Assembly (NCBI GenBank): GCA_965227805.1
Contig: CBDDGJ010000003.1
Coordinates: 930,001-994,000, forward strand
From: CBDDGJ01 sp965227805
Lineage (GTDB): Bacteria; Pseudomonadota; Alphaproteobacteria; RS24
DNA: 64,000 nt
Reading direction: 5' to 3'
The notes beneath the pieces are model-generated. The model saw nothing but the letters and a program-made list of their open reading frames with translations, was not told the DNA's origin and made no database searches. Positions 8,537 through 17,109 of this stretch are shown here, piece by piece. How positions within the stretch are numbered: position 1 is the first letter of the stretch; every line of letters starts with the position of its first letter. The position numbers were made by a program, and so were the translations under genes.

Positions 8537-9301
8537 TTATGTAAAAGAGATTGTGCAAGCGCCGATATGGTCAATCTGCACTGAAAACGCATCCCCCCGC
8601 GCAATGGGTTCAAGGGGCGCCAACGAACCGGATAAAATAATCTCGTGTTTTTTAAGCGGTATTTTATTGGCCAACCAGGTAAGGGCATATAATGGTGAGC
8701 CCATCACCGCTGCGCCCTTCGCCTCTGCCAAGGCTGTATTATTTTTTGTTATACGCGCCGTTACATCTGCCAAATCTATGTCACATGGGTCTATCGCATC
8801 ACCGCTTAACCTAAAGGCACACCCAAGCGCATTATCTGCAATCATGTCCTGAACTTTCAAATTCCAATCCGTGATGCGGCTATCGACAATTTCAAAACAG
8901 GCCGTAACATATTCGATGGCGTGCAGCATATCTTGCGGCTGAATATTCGTGCCTTCTATGTCATGTTTCAGCACAAAGGCAATTTCTGCTTCAATGCGCG
9001 GCGCAATCAACCCGTCAAGCGATAAATGATCCCCCTCTATCTGCATGGTATTGGTTAAAAATCCATAATTGGGTTCATCGGCGCCGAAAAGCGATTGTGC
9101 AAATTCATTGGTTAAGCCAATTTTTTTGCCAATAATATGCTCCCCGTCTGCTTCACGGCGGCGCGTTATATGCGCCGAAATATGATAGGCTTGCTCTATC
9201 GTTAAATCCGGATAGTGCGTGGTAAGTGGTGGGCGCGGTTTGCTGTGGCGCATACACGCAAATAACTCATCACCGATTGCCTCTAGCGGAATTTCATCCA
9301 T
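8537..9301 (-). CDS. 2-keto-4-pentenoate hydratase family protein (MhpD/FAH fold)
   Basis: A 254-residue member of the fumarylacetoacetase-fold hydratases and decarboxylases. Recognisable are GKKIGLTN, the metal-ligand segment APRIEAEIAFVL (ExE type) and the conserved FEIVDSRI followed by DNA at IADNALG. Relatives hydrate 2-hydroxypenta-2,4-dienoate or decarboxylate 4-oxalocrotonate in meta-cleavage pathways; no other meta-cleavage genes lie nearby, so the substrate is open. The start is the ATG with GGGGAG five bases upstream, 18 bases after the aspartate aminotransferase stop, so the two are probably co-transcribed. A longer frame reaching into aspC is not supported. Confidence 0.85.
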   Translation of the reverse strand: MDEIPLEAIGDELFACMRHSKPRPPLTTHYPDLTIEQAYHISAHITRRREADGEHIIGKKIGLTNEFAQSLFGADEPNYGFLTNTMQIEGDHLSLDGLIAPRIEAEIAFVLKHDIEGTNIQPQDMLHAIEYVTACFEIVDSRITDWNLKVQDMIADNALGCAFRLSGDAIDPCDIDLADVTARITKNNTALAEAKGAAVMGSPLYALTWLANKIPLKKHEIILSGSLAPLEPIARGDAFSVQIDHIGACTISFT

Positions 9302-9318
9302 CACCTCTCCCCTTTCGT

Positions 9319-10521
9319 TTATGTAAGCCGCGCGCAAAAGCGGTGGATACGTGTGCACGCTTCGCGCAAATTTTCATCCGATGTTGCATAGCTAACACGG
9401 AAAAAAGGTGAGAGGCCAAAGGCCGCGCCAAACACGACCGCAACGCCTTCTGCTTCCAGAAGAGCGGTGGCAAAATCTTCATCCGTATTGAGTTTCATGC
9501 CAGTGGGTGTGGTTTTGCCAAGCGTGCCCGCGCAAGAGGGAAAGACGTAAAATGCGCCTTCCGGCATTTGGCAGGTTAAGCCAGGCGCGGCATTGAGCCT
9601 TTCCACCACCATATCGCGGCGGTGTTTGAATATGGCATTGCGTTCGGCAATGAAGTCCTGCGTGCCGGTTAAGGCTTCCACCGTTGCCCATTGGCTGATT
9701 GATGTGGGGTTGGAGGTGGATTGCGATTGCACCTTACGCATGGCCGCAATAAGCGCCTCTGGCCCGGCACAATAACCAATACGCCAGCCCGTCATGGCAT
9801 AGGCTTTCGACACACCATTCATGGTTAGGGTGCGCTCATAAAGTGCAGGTTCAATTTGTGCCGGTGTGGTGAACACAAAATTATCATACACCAAATGCTC
9901 ATACATATCATCGGTTAACACCCATATATGGTCATGGCGTATCAACACATCGGTTAGTTTTTTCAATTCACTGGCATTATAGGCGGCACCCGTAGGGTTA
10001 GAAGGCGAATTGAAAATAAACCATTTGGTCTTGTCCGTAATGGCCGCTGCAAGCGCATCGGCTTGCAATTTGAAACCGTCTTCGGCACGTGTTTCTACAA
10101 TAACCGGCGTGCCGCCCGCTAAGGTCACAATATCAGGATAGCTCACCCAATAGGGGGCAGGAATGATCACTTCATCGCCGGGATTAAGCGTTGCCATCAT
10201 GGCATCAAAAATCACGGCTTTGCCCCCCGGCGTTACGAGGCATTGCGCTGGTTCATAATCAAGCCCATTATCGCGCTTGAATTTATCGCAAATGGCCTGT
10301 TTTATTTCAGGAATCCCATCCACAGCGGTATATTTGGTTTCACCGCGCTCGATCGCGGCAATGGCGGCTTGTTTGATATTTTCGGGGGTGTCGAAGTCTG
10401 GCTCGCCCGCGCCAAGCCCAATCACATCACGGCCTGCCGCGCGTAATTGCCGCGCCTTATCGGTTACCGCAATCGTTGCTGAAGGCTGCACGCGGGAAAG
10501 CCGGTCTGATATAAACGCCAT
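9319..10521 (-). CDS. aspC: Pyridoxal-phosphate aminotransferase, aspartate aminotransferase type
   Basis: A 400-residue fold-type I, subgroup I-gamma aminotransferase of the kind that converts aspartate and 2-oxoglutarate to oxaloacetate and glutamate, often also acting on prephenate. Visible are NSPSNPTGAAYN, the PLP phosphate and ring contacts around LTDDMYEHLVYD, and the Schiff-base lysine in NGVSKAYAMTGWRIGY. It opens with AFISDRLSRVQPSATIAV, as usual in Alphaproteobacteria. A hydratase gene follows closely downstream, and the paired structured elements lie upstream of its start. Confidence 0.92.
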   Translation of the reverse strand: MAFISDRLSRVQPSATIAVTDKARQLRAAGRDVIGLGAGEPDFDTPENIKQAAIAAIERGETKYTAVDGIPEIKQAICDKFKRDNGLDYEPAQCLVTPGGKAVIFDAMMATLNPGDEVIIPAPYWVSYPDIVTLAGGTPVIVETRAEDGFKLQADALAAAITDKTKWFIFNSPSNPTGAAYNASELKKLTDVLIRHDHIWVLTDDMYEHLVYDNFVFTTPAQIEPALYERTLTMNGVSKAYAMTGWRIGYCAGPEALIAAMRKVQSQSTSNPTSISQWATVEALTGTQDFIAERNAIFKHRRDMVVERLNAAPGLTCQMPEGAFYVFPSCAGTLGKTTPTGMKLNTDEDFATALLEAEGVAVVFGAAFGLSPFFRVSYATSDENLREACTRIHRFCARLT

Positions 10522-10636
10522 ACTATATCTCCTATCTATCGGCCTTATCTATAGGCGCTAAACCATATCATGCAAGAAAAATATGAGGGTTTTATATAGA
10601 AACTTATCGAAACGGAGCTGATGATATAGGTCTGGC

Positions 10637-10717
10637 GACCGGAAGTCTCTTGAGCATCTTGCGTGCCTGCGATCATCTTTAGGCAAAGCCCTGGACATAT
10701 ATGATCGCCTTCCGGTC
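10637..10717. ncRNA. Structured element, copy 1 of 2 (81 nt)
   Basis: The ends pair perfectly: GACCGGAAG with CTTCCGGTC (positions 1-9 and 73-81). A second helix, GCGATCAT with ATGATCGC (33-40 and 65-72), is directly stacked on it, and a small hairpin lies at 18-30 (GCAT, five-base loop, GTGC). Together they form a three-way-junction-like fold. The copy is exactly as long as the one at 10766-10846, and base changes between the two keep the helices paired. The strand is unknown: one wobble pair favours plus and another favours minus. It matches no RNA family I can name. Confidence 0.5.
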
Positions 10718-10765
10718 ATAAATGACGAAAGCGGCCACACAACATGCACTAAAAACATGAATGGT

Positions 10766-10846
10766 GGCCGGGAGTAGAAAAATCGTCAGCAACGACTGCA
10801 ATCATCTTTGGGTCAGGCCTTGGACATACATGACTGCCTCCCGGCC
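10766..10846. ncRNA. Structured element, copy 2 of 2 (81 nt)
   Basis: This has the same length and fold as the copy at 10637-10717, after a 48-base spacer. The outer helix is GGCCGGGAG with CTCCCGGCC, so two A-T pairs of copy 1 are G-C here. In the inner helix one G-C pair has become A-T, and one position (36/69) is A against C. The side hairpin is TCGT/ACGA, with two full compensatory changes relative to copy 1. The most conserved unpaired stretches are CATCTTT and TGGACATA. Alternatives are a mobile palindromic repeat or a tandem riboswitch-like leader. Confidence 0.5.
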
Positions 10847-10910
10847 AAAGGCTCAGGAGACATTGGTTACGATATGTCATACCGTGCTGAACGAGTTCTT
10901 CTAAACTCCA

Positions 10911-10932
10911 AAAGCAGGGATTGACCTGCTTT
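10911..10932. terminator. Perfect 8-bp hairpin between the structured elements and uvrB
   Basis: AAAGCAGG (10911-10918), a six-base loop, and CCTGCTTT (10925-10932) pair perfectly. The three terminal Ts on either strand make it at best a weak, possibly bidirectional intrinsic terminator. It could mark the 3' end of a transcript covering the two 81-nt elements, but this is inference. Confidence 0.35.
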
Positions 10933-11032
10933 CACTGGCGAATGTGGCATGATTGAAAAATGAGGTCAACCCAAAAGCAAAGCTGCCCTTTGTAGATGAA
11001 ATAAAGGTCTATATAAATTTGAAGGAAATAAT

Positions 11033-11061
11033 GTGGCATTTTCCCTATAAATCGGTATAAT
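11033..11061 (+). promoter_or_regulatory. Candidate uvrB promoter giving a leaderless mRNA
   Basis: TATAAT (11056-11061) is a consensus -10 box, with GTGGCA (four of six -35 matches) 17 bases upstream. Initiation seven bases after the -10 would fall at about 11068, exactly the A of the second ATG of uvrB. No Shine-Dalgarno site precedes either ATG. A competing reading is that the same bases form a nine-codon leader ORF (11031-11060) with its own AAGGA site. Confidence 0.45.
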
Positions 11062-11067
11062 CACATG

Positions 11068-13323
11068 ATGAGCGAAGAGCAAAAGCCGTTTTTAGCCGCC
11101 GCTTCTGCTGTGCCCTTGCCACCCCTTGAAGAGCCGGGCTTGCGCGAAGAGCAGTTGGCCGATTTCCTTCCCTTTCAAAAAGGGCGGGCGGGTGAATTAT
11201 TGCCTAAAACCGAAGCGGGAAAACCGTTCACATTCACATCGGACTATCAGCCTGCTGGCGACCAGCCTCAGGCCATTGACGAGCTTGTTCGCGGGTTAGA
11301 GGATAATCAACGCGACCAAGTTTTACTGGGCGTCACCGGTTCGGGCAAAACCTTTACCATGGCCAATATTATTGCCCAAACCGGCAGACCAGCGCTTGTG
11401 CTTGCCCATAATAAAACGCTTGCCGCCCAGCTTTATGGTGAGTTCAAAGCGTTCTTCCCCGAAAATGCGGTGGAATATTTCGTATCCTATTATGATTATT
11501 ATCAGCCCGAAGCCTATGTGCCGCGCAGCGATACATATATTGAAAAAGAAAGCGATGTGAATGAGCAAATAGACCGTATGCGCCATGCCGCCACGCGCGC
11601 TTTATTGGAGCGTGACGATGTGATCATTGTCGCGTCTGTTTCATGTATTTACGGCATTGGTTCGGTGGAAAGCTATTCGGAAATGACTTTTGCCCTCGAA
11701 AAAGGCATGACAATTTCACGCGCGCAAATTTTGGCAGATTTGGTGGCCTTACAATATCGCCGTAATGAGTCCGGATTTTTTCGCGGTGATTTTCGCGTGC
11801 GCGGGGACGTTGTAGAAATCTATCCCGCCCATTATGAAGATCGCGCCTGGCGGGTGGATTTATTCGGCGATGAGATTGACGCGCTTTGCGAATTTGATCC
11901 GCTTACCGGCCATAAAATCACCGATTTAGAGAAAATTCGTATTTATGCCAATTCGCATTATGTCACGCCGGGGCCAACCCTGAAACAGGCCGCCGAGCAG
12001 ATTAAAGATGATTTGAAAATCCGGCTAGAGCAGTTTGAAGCAGCTGGCCGGCTGTTGGAAGCCCAAAGGCTGGAACAGCGGACGCAATTTGATCTGGAAA
12101 TGATGGATGCTGCCGGTGTGTGTCCGGGTATTGAAAATTATTCGCGCTATCTTACCGGACGCAAACCCGGGGAGCCGCCGCCAACTTTATTCGAATATTT
12201 GCCCGAAAATGCGCTTGTATTTATTGATGAAAGTCATGTCACCATTCCGCAAATTGGCGGCATGTTTCGCGGCGACTTTCGGCGTAAATCCACTTTGGCC
12301 GAATATGGCTTTCGCCTGCCCAGCTGTGTGGATAATCGCCCCATGCGCTTTGAAGAATGGAATATGATGCGCCCGCAAACCATTTATGTTTCGGCCACAC
12401 CCGGCCCGTGGGAGCTGGAACAAACCCACGGGGCTTTTACCGAACAGATTATCCGCCCCACCGGTTTGGTCGATCCGGTATGTGAGATACGCCCCGCCCG
12501 CACACAAGTAGATGATTTGCTCGGGGAATGCCACAAGGCAGCGAAACAAGGTCATCGTGTATTGGTAACGACACTCACCAAGCGCATGGCCGAAGACCTG
12601 ACCGAATATATGCACGAGCAGGGCTTGCGGGTGCGCTATATGCATTCGGATATTGATACGCTGGAGCGTATTGAAATTGTCCGCGATTTACGCTTGGGCG
12701 CTTTCGATATTTTAATCGGCATCAACCTTTTGCGCGAAGGGTTGGATATTCCTGAATGTGCGCTGGTGGCGATTTTGGATGCAGATAAAGAAGGGTTTTT
12801 GCGCTCTGAAACCGCGCTGGTGCAAACCATTGGCCGCGCCGCACGCCATGTTGAGGGGCGGGTTTTGCTGTATGCCGACCAGATGACGGGGTCTTTAGAG
12901 CGCGCCATTGCCGAAACCACGCGCCGGCGTGAAAAACAAATGGCCTATAATGCGGCGCATAATATTACACCCACCGGCATTAAAAAGGCCATTGGTGATA
13001 TTTTAGAACGGCTTGACAGCGATAAAAAGGATACCGGGTTGCGGGCGTATGAAGTGTTGGAAGGCATGGCCGAAGACGGGCCGCCGCCGCTTGTTGGGCA
13101 TAATCTGCGTGGCCATATTGAAAAGCTGGAAGGCGAAATGGTGAAAGCGGCAGAGGATTTGGAATTTGAAACCGCCGCGCAATTACGTGACGAAATACGC
13201 CGCTTGCAGGAAACCGAGCTTGCCATTGCCGACGATCCGTTTGCCCGCCAGAGCCAGGTGGAAGACCGCATTGCCAAGGCAACAGGTAAAAAGGCACCGG
13301 CCAAAAAGCGCGGACGCAAGTAA
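11068..13323 (+). CDS. uvrB: UvrABC system protein B, excision nuclease subunit
   Basis: A damage-verifying helicase of nucleotide excision repair that is loaded by UvrA and recruits UvrC. The 751-residue protein has the VSDYQPAGDQP-like motif (TSDYQPAGDQP), Walker A GVTGSGKT near residue 90, the beta-hairpin region with YYDYYQPEAYVP, DESHVTIPQ as helicase motif II, and a C-terminal UVR domain (EDLEFETAAQLRDEI) followed by a basic tail (KKAPAKKRGRK). An N-terminal extension of about 55 residues precedes the conserved core. Two adjacent ATGs (11065, 11068) are possible starts; I chose the second because of the promoter spacing. Confidence 0.96.
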   Translation: MSEEQKPFLAAASAVPLPPLEEPGLREEQLADFLPFQKGRAGELLPKTEAGKPFTFTSDYQPAGDQPQAIDELVRGLEDNQRDQVLLGVTGSGKTFTMANIIAQTGRPALVLAHNKTLAAQLYGEFKAFFPENAVEYFVSYYDYYQPEAYVPRSDTYIEKESDVNEQIDRMRHAATRALLERDDVIIVASVSCIYGIGSVESYSEMTFALEKGMTISRAQILADLVALQYRRNESGFFRGDFRVRGDVVEIYPAHYEDRAWRVDLFGDEIDALCEFDPLTGHKITDLEKIRIYANSHYVTPGPTLKQAAEQIKDDLKIRLEQFEAAGRLLEAQRLEQRTQFDLEMMDAAGVCPGIENYSRYLTGRKPGEPPPTLFEYLPENALVFIDESHVTIPQIGGMFRGDFRRKSTLAEYGFRLPSCVDNRPMRFEEWNMMRPQTIYVSATPGPWELEQTHGAFTEQIIRPTGLVDPVCEIRPARTQVDDLLGECHKAAKQGHRVLVTTLTKRMAEDLTEYMHEQGLRVRYMHSDIDTLERIEIVRDLRLGAFDILIGINLLREGLDIPECALVAILDADKEGFLRSETALVQTIGRAARHVEGRVLLYADQMTGSLERAIAETTRRREKQMAYNAAHNITPTGIKKAIGDILERLDSDKKDTGLRAYEVLEGMAEDGPPPLVGHNLRGHIEKLEGEMVKAAEDLEFETAAQLRDEIRRLQETELAIADDPFARQSQVEDRIAKATGKKAPAKKRGRK

Positions 13324-13453
13324 AGCGCGACGTTAGCGTTGCCCCGCCAATTTTTAACAGCGTGTTGTTTTACGCCGGCACCATATGCAGGACAGGCGAA
13401 TTTGTGCGCATAAGACGGCTTTGCGCGGCACATATAAATATAATGTTTAGATA

Positions 13454-14518
13454 TTATGTGCGGGGAGACATCTCGGTGACATGCCCCATTTTGCGCCCCG
13501 GGCGTATGTCTTTTTTGCCATAAAGCTCAAGCGCGCAATTTGGTTTATGTGCCCAGTCTTGCCAGCGCTTCACATCATCCCCGATAAGATTGGTCATGAC
13601 AGCATCGCTGTGACGTGTGCACGCACCCAATGGCCAGCCTGCAATGGCGCGGATATGCTGCGCGAACTGGCTTATGGCACAAGCGGCCTTGGTCCAATGG
13701 CCGGAATTATGCACGCGCGGCGCGATTTCATTTACGATGATCTCATCACCGATCACGAAAAATTCAATCCCCAGCACACCGACATAATCCAGCCCCTGTG
13801 CGATATGGGCGGCTATATGCTGTGCCCGCCCGGCAAGTGAGGGGGAAATTTGTGCCGGTATGATAGAGCGGGCAAGGATATGGTTCTTATGTATATTCTC
13901 GCCAACATCATAACAGACGAACTGCCCATCATATCCGCGTGCCGCAATAACGGAAATTTCTTTGTCAAAAGGAATAATCGCCTCGATTAAGGCCGGTCTT
14001 CCGGCCAAAGCGGTAAAGACGGAGTCTATATCCTGCGGGCTTTCAAGCCGCCATTGCCCTTTGCCATCATAGCCAAAGCGACAGGTTTTCACAATGCCCG
14101 CCCCGCCTAAAGCAGCCAGCCCGTTTTGCATGTCGTCTTTGCTCGTCACCGCATGAAAGGGCGCGGTGGCAATGCCCAGGCCATTTATAAAAGTCTTTTC
14201 GTCTATTCTATCGCCCGTTAATCGCAAGGCTGTGGCTGAAGGAAAAAGTTTGTGATTTTGCTCAATATAATCCGCCGTTGCAAGCGGGATATTTTCAAAC
14301 TCATAAGTGACACAATCGGTCTGTGCAATAAAATCGGCAAGGGCGGGCATATCATCATAAGCCGCACAAATAAAGCGGTGTGATATATCAGCGGCGGGGG
14401 CATCGGCTTCGGGGGCAAAACTATGGACATAAAACCCCATAGAGGTGGCGGCTTGTGCCAGCATTCGCCCTAATTGTCCGGCGCCTAAAATACCAATATG
14501 CCCGCCCGGAGGGAGCAT
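13454..14518 (-). CDS. purK: 5-(carboxyamino)imidazole ribonucleotide synthase
   Basis: The ATP-grasp enzyme that carboxylates aminoimidazole ribonucleotide to N5-CAIR in purine synthesis. The 354-residue protein opens with the IGILGAGQLGRMLAQAA phosphate loop, carries KTCRFGYDGKGQW for ATP binding, and has the VNEIAPRVHNSGHWT motif with the metal-binding Glu and Asn. Its ATG overlaps the purE stop by one base (TAATG), so the two are translationally coupled. Confidence 0.95.
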   Translation of the reverse strand: MLPPGGHIGILGAGQLGRMLAQAATSMGFYVHSFAPEADAPAADISHRFICAAYDDMPALADFIAQTDCVTYEFENIPLATADYIEQNHKLFPSATALRLTGDRIDEKTFINGLGIATAPFHAVTSKDDMQNGLAALGGAGIVKTCRFGYDGKGQWRLESPQDIDSVFTALAGRPALIEAIIPFDKEISVIAARGYDGQFVCYDVGENIHKNHILARSIIPAQISPSLAGRAQHIAAHIAQGLDYVGVLGIEFFVIGDEIIVNEIAPRVHNSGHWTKAACAISQFAQHIRAIAGWPLGACTRHSDAVMTNLIGDDVKRWQDWAHKPNCALELYGKKDIRPGRKMGHVTEMSPRT

Positions 14519-15015
14519 TATACGGTCTTATCCTGCGGGGCTTCTGCCACGGCTTTGGTTTGTGCGTCCCGCCATGTTTCCAGACGCGCGGCAAGCGCAC
14601 GATCGTGCATGGCAAGGCATGCGGCAGCCAAAAGCGCGGCATTCACCGCCCCTGCCTCCCCAATGGCGAGCGTGCCCACGGGCACCCCGGCAGGCATTTG
14701 CACAATCGATAAAAGTGAATCCTGACCCGATAGAGCCTTTGATTGTATCGGCACGCCGAAAACCGGTATAATCGTCATAGCGGCGGTCATACCCGGTAAA
14801 TGCGCCGCGCCGCCTGCACCGGCAATAATCGCTTTTAGCCCGCGTTCATAAGCCTGATGGGCATAATCATAAAGCCGCTTGGGTGTGCGATGCGCCGATA
14901 TGATGCGACATTCATGCGCAATATCAAGCGTATCCAGCATATGGGCGGCTTTTTGCAGGGTCGGCCAATCCGACTGACTGCCCATAATAATACCGATAAG
15001 CGGGTCTTGAGACAT
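14518..15015 (-). CDS. purE: N5-carboxyaminoimidazole ribonucleotide mutase
   Basis: Converts N5-CAIR to CAIR, the step after PurK. The 165-residue class I PurE has IIMGSQSDWPTL at the N-terminus, the substrate-binding ISAHRTP motif with the catalytic His, and AGAGGAAHLPGM. It lies just before purK in one operon. The C-terminus beyond QTKAVAEAP is a short variable tail. Confidence 0.95.
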   Translation of the reverse strand: MSQDPLIGIIMGSQSDWPTLQKAAHMLDTLDIAHECRIISAHRTPKRLYDYAHQAYERGLKAIIAGAGGAAHLPGMTAAMTIIPVFGVPIQSKALSGQDSLLSIVQMPAGVPVGTLAIGEAGAVNAALLAAACLAMHDRALAARLETWRDAQTKAVAEAPQDKTV

Positions 15016-15022
15016 TTATCCG

Positions 15023-15742
15023 CTATGCCTCTTGCGATGAGGTGCCGAATACATCTTCAACCGTGAGGTTATCTTGGACGACAGTGGCGCTTTCCTCCAC
15101 GGCATCTGGCGTATCGGTAAGGGCGGTGGTTTCTTCTGCCGGTTTGAGCTGTGGACCGGCGCTAAGGCCTGCGGCTTGCGCGGCTTTTTCCTGCCGCTTA
15201 TTTGCGCGCGCGACACGTTGGGCGGCTTTGGTTACATTTTCATCCAGCTCTATTTGCGTGCAAAGCCCCAAACTTACCGGATCGACCGGCGTGATATTGG
15301 CCATATTCCAATGGGTTCGCTCGCGTATGCTGGCAATGGTTGGTTTGGTTGTGCCGACAAGGCGCCCGATTTGCGCGTCATTTAATTCGGGGTGATGGCG
15401 CACCAGCCAGGCGATGGCATCGGGACGCTCCTGGCGTTTCGACAAGGGGGTATATTTTGCCCCTTTCCGCTTCTGGGTTACGGGGGGTAAATCATCGCGC
15501 TTGCTTTGCAATAAGGTTAAGTGTTGTTTGGGGTCGTTTTGGCAACGGGCGATTTCTTCGCGGGTTAACTGGCCGCTACTAATCGGGTCCATACCCTGAA
15601 TGCCCTGCGCCACATCACCATCGGCCATGCTACGCACTTCCAAAGGGTGAAGCCCGCAAAACACCGCGATTTGATCAAAGGTCAAACTCGTATTTTCAAT
15701 CAACCATATTGCCGTGGCTTTCGGCATAAGTGGTAGTGCCAT
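15023..15742 (-). CDS. trcR: DUF1013 cell-cycle transcriptional regulator (TrcR-like)
   Basis: A 239-residue member of the alphaproteobacterial DUF1013 family, whose Caulobacter member TrcR associates with RNA polymerase and cell-cycle promoters. It opens MALPLMPKATAIWLIENTSL, the hallmark of the family, and holds two repeated helix-turn-helix-like segments (SLTFDQIAVFCGLHPLEV and ELNDAQIGRLVGTTKPTI). A low-complexity Ala/Glu/Thr-rich tail follows. The start is fixed by AAGGAGATAATT directly before this ATG. The gene sits seven bases from purE on the same strand, a position also seen in relatives. Confidence 0.85.
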   Translation of the reverse strand: MALPLMPKATAIWLIENTSLTFDQIAVFCGLHPLEVRSMADGDVAQGIQGMDPISSGQLTREEIARCQNDPKQHLTLLQSKRDDLPPVTQKRKGAKYTPLSKRQERPDAIAWLVRHHPELNDAQIGRLVGTTKPTIASIRERTHWNMANITPVDPVSLGLCTQIELDENVTKAAQRVARANKRQEKAAQAAGLSAGPQLKPAEETTALTDTPDAVEESATVVQDNLTVEDVFGTSSQEA

Positions 15743-15860
15743 AATTATCTCCTTATAACCGCATGTCATCATGCAATCTTATGTTTAACGCGATTTAGCC
15801 GCGCTTAAAATGAGCAGGAACGCCTCTATATAGCTATAAATTATATATTTTGCAAAGCAT

Positions 15861-16877
15861 TTATAGCTGACAATCAAGGATAATTTTTCCGATATTTTGA
15901 TTGCTTTCCATAAGGGTATGGGCATCGCCTGCCTGAGCCAGCGGGAATATGCGGTGAATAACGGGGTTTATCTTACTTCCAATATGTGGCCAGATATGTT
16001 TTTCGATGGCGGCGGTAAGGCGGGCTTTTTCCAAAATCGGCCTTATACGTAAGGTTGAACCGGTCAGGGTTAGGTTTTTGAGCATGACGGGGAGAAAATC
16101 TATTTCCATGCGCGCACCCGCCATATAGGCAATATTTACCATGCGCCCCTGACGCGCCATTATGGCGATATTCTTTTCAATATAAGCCCCGCCGACCATA
16201 TCCAGCACCACATCGACCCCGCGTCCATCTGTAATTTTTTTAATTTCATCTACAAAATCTTGTGTCTTATAGTTAAGGGAGTGGTCGGCGCCAAGTGTTA
16301 CGCATGCGGCACATTTTTCATCGCTTCCGGCAGTGACGATAATGCGTGCATCATAAAGCCGTGCCATCTGAATGGCCATTGTGCCGATACCGCTCGCCCC
16401 GCCATGAATCAGCACGGTTTCTTGTTGGTGCAAATGCCCATGTTCAATCAGGTTCGCCCACACGGTAAATACCGCCTCGGGCAAAGCAGCGGCGGTGGTG
16501 AAATCCATAGCATCAGGAATGGGCAATATATGGGTTGCATTCACCACGGCATAGTCAGCATAGGCGCCCCCTGCAACTAAAGCCGCAACCCGATCACCCC
16601 TTTGCCAGCGTGTCACATCTTTGCCGCAGGCAATAATCTCGCCGGCAAATTCCAGCCCCATAATTGGGCTTGTGCCGGGCGGCGGCGGATAAAGCCCCAT
16701 ACGTTGCAGGCAATCGCCCCGATTCACGCCAGCAGCACCAATGCGGATAAGAACATCATCATCGCCATAATCCGGCACAGCCGCCTCGGTTATATAAAGG
16801 CTTGCAGGCGTTTTTTCTGCGCCGACTTCAATCACCCGCATATTTTTCGGCAATGTGTTTTCAAACGTCACCATCAT
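15861..16877 (-). CDS. Zinc-independent quinone oxidoreductase, PIG3-type MDR family
   Basis: A medium-chain dehydrogenase/reductase of 338 residues that probably reduces quinones or enals with NADPH. It has the N-terminal GroES-like domain (GAAGVNRGDCLQRMGLYPPPPG, split here as AGVNRGDCLQRMG and YPPPPGTSPIMGLEFAGE) and the Rossmann motif HGGASGIGTMAIQMA. The YPPPPG segment is typical of the PIG3 branch, and the zinc-binding cysteines of alcohol dehydrogenases are absent. There is no operon partner; it is divergent from a possible small exported-protein gene. Confidence 0.88.
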   Translation of the reverse strand: MMVTFENTLPKNMRVIEVGAEKTPASLYITEAAVPDYGDDDVLIRIGAAGVNRGDCLQRMGLYPPPPGTSPIMGLEFAGEIIACGKDVTRWQRGDRVAALVAGGAYADYAVVNATHILPIPDAMDFTTAAALPEAVFTVWANLIEHGHLHQQETVLIHGGASGIGTMAIQMARLYDARIIVTAGSDEKCAACVTLGADHSLNYKTQDFVDEIKKITDGRGVDVVLDMVGGAYIEKNIAIMARQGRMVNIAYMAGARMEIDFLPVMLKNLTLTGSTLRIRPILEKARLTAAIEKHIWPHIGSKINPVIHRIFPLAQAGDAHTLMESNQNIGKIILDCQL

Positions 16878-17108
16878 CCCTATCCTTATTCTTTTCTTAT
16901 TTTATATTAGCATCCGCCCTGTTATGGCGGAAGACGCAAGCAAAAATAAATCACCGACCCTAAAACAGCGAATAGCTATAGACCCCGCCCCGTTAAGCCG
17001 TGATGAACTGGATGAACGCATCGCAGCTATGCGGACAAAAGGGGTATGCCAAAAGCGCCGCCCCTGCGATTTTTTCCAAAAAATAAAGCGAAAAATAAAG
17101 AGGCGTGA
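16855..17108 (+). pseudogene. Possible small exported basic protein with a frameshift
   Basis: A plus-strand frame shows a hydrophobic stretch ending in RPVMAEDAS, which looks like a signal peptide, followed by a plausible soluble segment (LKQRIAIDPAPLSRDELDER). Near 17040, after AAMRTKG, the frame runs into sequence antisense to rpmE. A +1 shift there instead gives MPKAPPLRFFPKNKAK and a TGA at 17106-17108, two bases before rpmE ends. That convergent fit suggests one real gene broken by an indel, or a sequencing error. The start overlaps the divergent oxidoreductase gene, has no SD, and is uncertain. Confidence 0.35.
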
Positions 17109-17109
17109 T

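Noticed and set aside
10637..10846. CRISPR array or glycine-type tandem riboswitch
   Set aside because: Only two copies, 81 bases each, with diverged interiors and a self-paired outline; none of the conserved glycine-aptamer motifs is visible and there are no cas genes.
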